The notes under the pieces: generated by a model
What the model was told of the DNA's origin: nothing
Seen by the model: only the letters and a program-made list of their open reading frames with translations
Databases searched by the model: none
Shown: positions 48,032-49,935 of the stretch, piece by piece
How positions within the stretch are numbered: the stretch's first letter is position 1
Layout: every line of letters starts with the position of its first letter
NCBI GenBank assembly: GCA_934622035.1
Contig: CAKTVG010000021.1
Span: 1 to 49,935, forward strand
Direction of reading: 5' to 3'
Length of the DNA: 49,935 bases
DNA from: an uncultured Oscillospiraceae bacterium
GTDB lineage: Bacteria > Bacillota > Clostridia > Oscillospirales > Oscillospiraceae
Translations under genes and position numbers: made by a program

Positions 48032-49541
48032 ATATATTCCATGTGATTTCAATGTTTCCGTCCGCTATGGTAATGACTTTGATAAGAGCGTCAACAACCG
48101 CTTGCTTATCTTCAAAGGTTGTTTCGTCCCATTTCTGAACATGGTCGGATATAACGCTCAAAGAGCTGTTGTCTGGCTGATAAGTAAGTGATAGATTTTC
48201 TTCTTGAAGTTTCCGTCGCTCTGCGTCCAATGCTTCTACCTTGTTATTGATGTACTCCATTAGGATAGCATTTGCGCCGACTACCTTTGATAGTAAATCC
48301 TCTATCGCTTTGTCGATTTCAGCCAAGCGGATTTTGTTCTCATTGATTTTAGGGCTTGCATGAGTTTCTTCTTGCTTAGACAGAGTTGTAAACTCAGCTA
48401 ACCGTTCCCGGATTGCGTTCAGCATATATTCTTCCAGTACGTCGGCATAAATCGTACCGCCTGTACCCGTACACTTTGCCTTTTTGGTGGAAAGTGCAGT
48501 AGCACAAATAAAATATCTGTGCCATTTCGTATTTGCCTTTGCAATCGTTAAACCGTAACCGCATTTACCACATTTTACTTTTCCTACAAGCCATGAGTTT
48601 TTCGGTTTACAAGTTCTCGTTGATTGTCTGTTATTCAGACAGCGTATCCGACATTTTATCCAATCGCGTGATGATACAATTCCTTCATGGGGCGCAAGCA
48701 CGATTTCCTTGTCTGTCAAATCACATTGCTTACGTGTTGTCGATACCGTACCCTTATACAGATAACAGGCATTGTAGCCTGTAAAGTCAGATACGGGATT
48801 GATTACATTTGCTCCCTGCGCCTTGAAAAAGTCATACACATCTGCGTCCGCTTTCACATATACAGGATTGCGAAGCATATCGCTAATTCTTGCTGTACTC
48901 CACATACCGCCCCGTAAATGTTCTATCCCATGTTCATTAAAGTAGTTAATAATATCCCCTAATGAGTTTTCCGGGTTAGAATACAGAGAATACATAAGGC
49001 GCATTTGCTCGGCTTCTTCTGGGACAGGCACATACATAGACGTTTTAATTCCGTCAATAACGGTTTCCGTCTTTGCAAATCCGTAAGGAATACGTCCGCC
49101 CATGTAAAAACCGCGTTTGCAACGTGAATAGTATGCGTCAGTCACGCGCTTTTGGATTGTTTCGCGTTCCAACTGTGCAAATACGATACAGATATTCAGC
49201 ATAGCGCGTCCGATAGGAGTTGACGTGTCAAACCGTTCTGTTGATGAAACAAATTCCACATTATGCTTTTGAAATATGTCCATCATGTTTGCAAAGTCTA
49301 AAATGGAACGACTGATACGGTCTAACTTATAGACGATTACCCTTGATATTTTTCCCTGCTTGATGTCCTCAAGCATTTCTTCAAAGGCGGGGCGGTTGGT
49401 ATTTTTACCGCTGTAACCCCGGTCTATATACTCTTTATACGGATTTCCGCGTGTTTCATACTTGCAGTATTCAAGCTGGCTTTCAATGGATATACTGTCT
49501 ATTTTTTCTACCGACTGGCGGGTATAAAGTGCGTCATACAT
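48030..49541 (-). CDS. large serine recombinase (site-specific integrase)
   Basis: 503 residues. The N-terminal resolvase domain has the nucleophile Ser10 in LYTRQSVEKID, GYSGKNTNRPAFEEML, and the arginine-rich VYKLDRISRS. The recombinase domain (~160-270) is followed by a zinc ribbon with cysteines in KCGKCGYG and FICATALSTKKAKC, and a coiled coil near residues 385-450. Such enzymes integrate and excise their element through short att sites. GGAGG lies six bases before the ATG at 49541. Codon use is AT-rich unlike the host genes. Lies at the element edge, reading outward. Confidence 0.94.
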   Translation of the reverse strand: MYDALYTRQSVEKIDSISIESQLEYCKYETRGNPYKEYIDRGYSGKNTNRPAFEEMLEDIKQGKISRVIVYKLDRISRSILDFANMMDIFQKHNVEFVSSTERFDTSTPIGRAMLNICIVFAQLERETIQKRVTDAYYSRCKRGFYMGGRIPYGFAKTETVIDGIKTSMYVPVPEEAEQMRLMYSLYSNPENSLGDIINYFNEHGIEHLRGGMWSTARISDMLRNPVYVKADADVYDFFKAQGANVINPVSDFTGYNACYLYKGTVSTTRKQCDLTDKEIVLAPHEGIVSSRDWIKCRIRCLNNRQSTRTCKPKNSWLVGKVKCGKCGYGLTIAKANTKWHRYFICATALSTKKAKCTGTGGTIYADVLEEYMLNAIRERLAEFTTLSKQEETHASPKINENKIRLAEIDKAIEDLLSKVVGANAILMEYINNKVEALDAERRKLQEENLSLTYQPDNSSLSVISDHVQKWDETTFEDKQAVVDALIKVITIADGNIEITWNI

Positions 49542-49618
49542 CGTTTTCCTCCATAACGATGTATTGAATTGAGCCGCCCACACTTATATTATACCACGTC
49601 CCCCGCCAGTTCTCAATG

Positions 49619-49789
49619 CTACGGACGCGCATATTTGCAAAAAACCGCAAAAAGCTGTTTTTCTATGTCAGCCTTTACGGTTTCCTTTTCTCCTGCCGGA
49701 TATTTGGGGCGGCGATTGATAATGTTAAATTGCATTTTCTGTTCTGAAATTTTTGCTCTGTCAATTCGATAAGTAATGTTGTCAGTCAT
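49619..49789 (-). CDS. small element-encoded protein, 56 residues
   Basis: A 56-residue soluble protein (YRIDRAKISEQKM, FNIINRRPKYPAGEKETVKA, KQLFAVFCKYARP). GGGGG is nine bases before the ATG at 49789. It lies just upstream of the recombinase, where such elements often keep small excision or regulatory genes. I do not recognise it with confidence; TnpW-like is only a guess. Confidence 0.55.
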   Translation of the reverse strand: MTDNITYRIDRAKISEQKMQFNIINRRPKYPAGEKETVKADIEKQLFAVFCKYARP

Positions 49790-49861
49790 AAGGATAACCC
49801 CCTTTACATAGCGGACACTACATCTTATGAAAGACAGCAAGTACACTATTCTAAAAAAGGC

Positions 49862-49935
49862 TTTAATCAGACGGCTTCGGCAAGCTCCACGGGAATTGCA
49901 CCCCTGCATGGTCCTCATGCAGCCCTACCCATTAC
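49862..49935 (-). other. possible structured leader at window edge
   Basis: On the minus strand, a perfect hairpin CTGCATG/CATGCAG with a 5-base loop (49904-49922) is followed by a short GGG/CCC stem-loop and GGAGCTTGCCGAAGCC. It lies upstream of the small element gene. It could be a conserved leader RNA or part of a longer element-encoded feature cut by the window. Confidence 0.35.

Larger units (their letters stand above)
47998..49935. mobile_element. end of an integrated mobile element (partial)
   Basis: From about 47998 the DNA turns AT-rich, in contrast to the GC-rich host genes, and carries a large serine recombinase at its edge with a small accessory gene behind it. This is how serine-integrase elements (Tn4451/Tn5397-like transposons, some conjugative elements and prophages) end. 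The other end and the cargo lie beyond the window. The att core was not identified. Confidence 0.75.

Overview
The window looks like chromosomal DNA of a GC-rich, strictly anaerobic gut-type Firmicute, most likely Clostridia of the Oscillospiraceae/Ruminococcaceae kind. The grounds are a single-subunit [FeFe] hydrogenase, the infC-rpmI-rplT operon, TagO/MnaA wall-polymer genes, an FMN-dependent and acyl-carrier-protein gene repertoire, strong TTGACA/TATAAT promoters and AGGAGG-type ribosome sites. The genus is inference; no rRNA is present.

Layout. 1-3.8 kb: tRNA-Val, a lipid kinase, an rRNA methyltransferase, and an NfeD/SPFH membrane pair. 3.9-12.5 kb: a block of ZIP transporter, LCM-type methyltransferase, two ATC-hydrolase-family proteins, TetR, two ABC half-transporters and a metallo-beta-lactamase-fold enzyme. 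Four transcription starts in this block carry the same palindrome, GTTAGC-N4-GCTAAC, which I read as a shared (perhaps metal-responsive) operator. 12.5-17.4 kb: a TetR gene translationally coupled to a 1395-residue surface protein. 17.5-23.8 kb: a Ca/Na antiporter behind a yybP-ykoY-type riboswitch and terminator, a LysR regulator divergent from an FAD-dependent dehydrogenase, and a hydrogenase/membrane protein/kinase-like operon. 24-27.2 kb: trpS, tagO and mnaA. 27.3-33 kb: a five-gene operon headed by two nucleoside hydrolases, then an XRE regulator with a MalY-like enzyme. 33-35.2 kb: small and hypothetical genes, a nitroreductase and an XRE regulator. 35.2-36.5 kb: rplT, rpmI and infC, with infC starting at ATC.

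36.8-43.7 kb is a tightly overlapping fatty-acid/polyketide-type operon: fabD, accD, accA, acpP, a fused ketosynthase plus chain-length-factor-like protein, fabG, fabZ and a flavin reductase. It has no enoyl reductase, fabH, accB or accC in view. A lipoprotein, murI, a DUF6514-like gene, nrdR, a PAP2-like membrane protein and a membrane-bound XRE regulator follow.

From about 48.0 kb to the window end the DNA becomes AT-rich and carries a large serine recombinase and a small accessory gene. This is one end of an integrated mobile element, abutting the last ~30 codons of a host-like gene. The best candidates for new biology are the palindrome-linked transporter/hydrolase block, the TetR-coupled giant surface protein, and the KS-CLF fusion.
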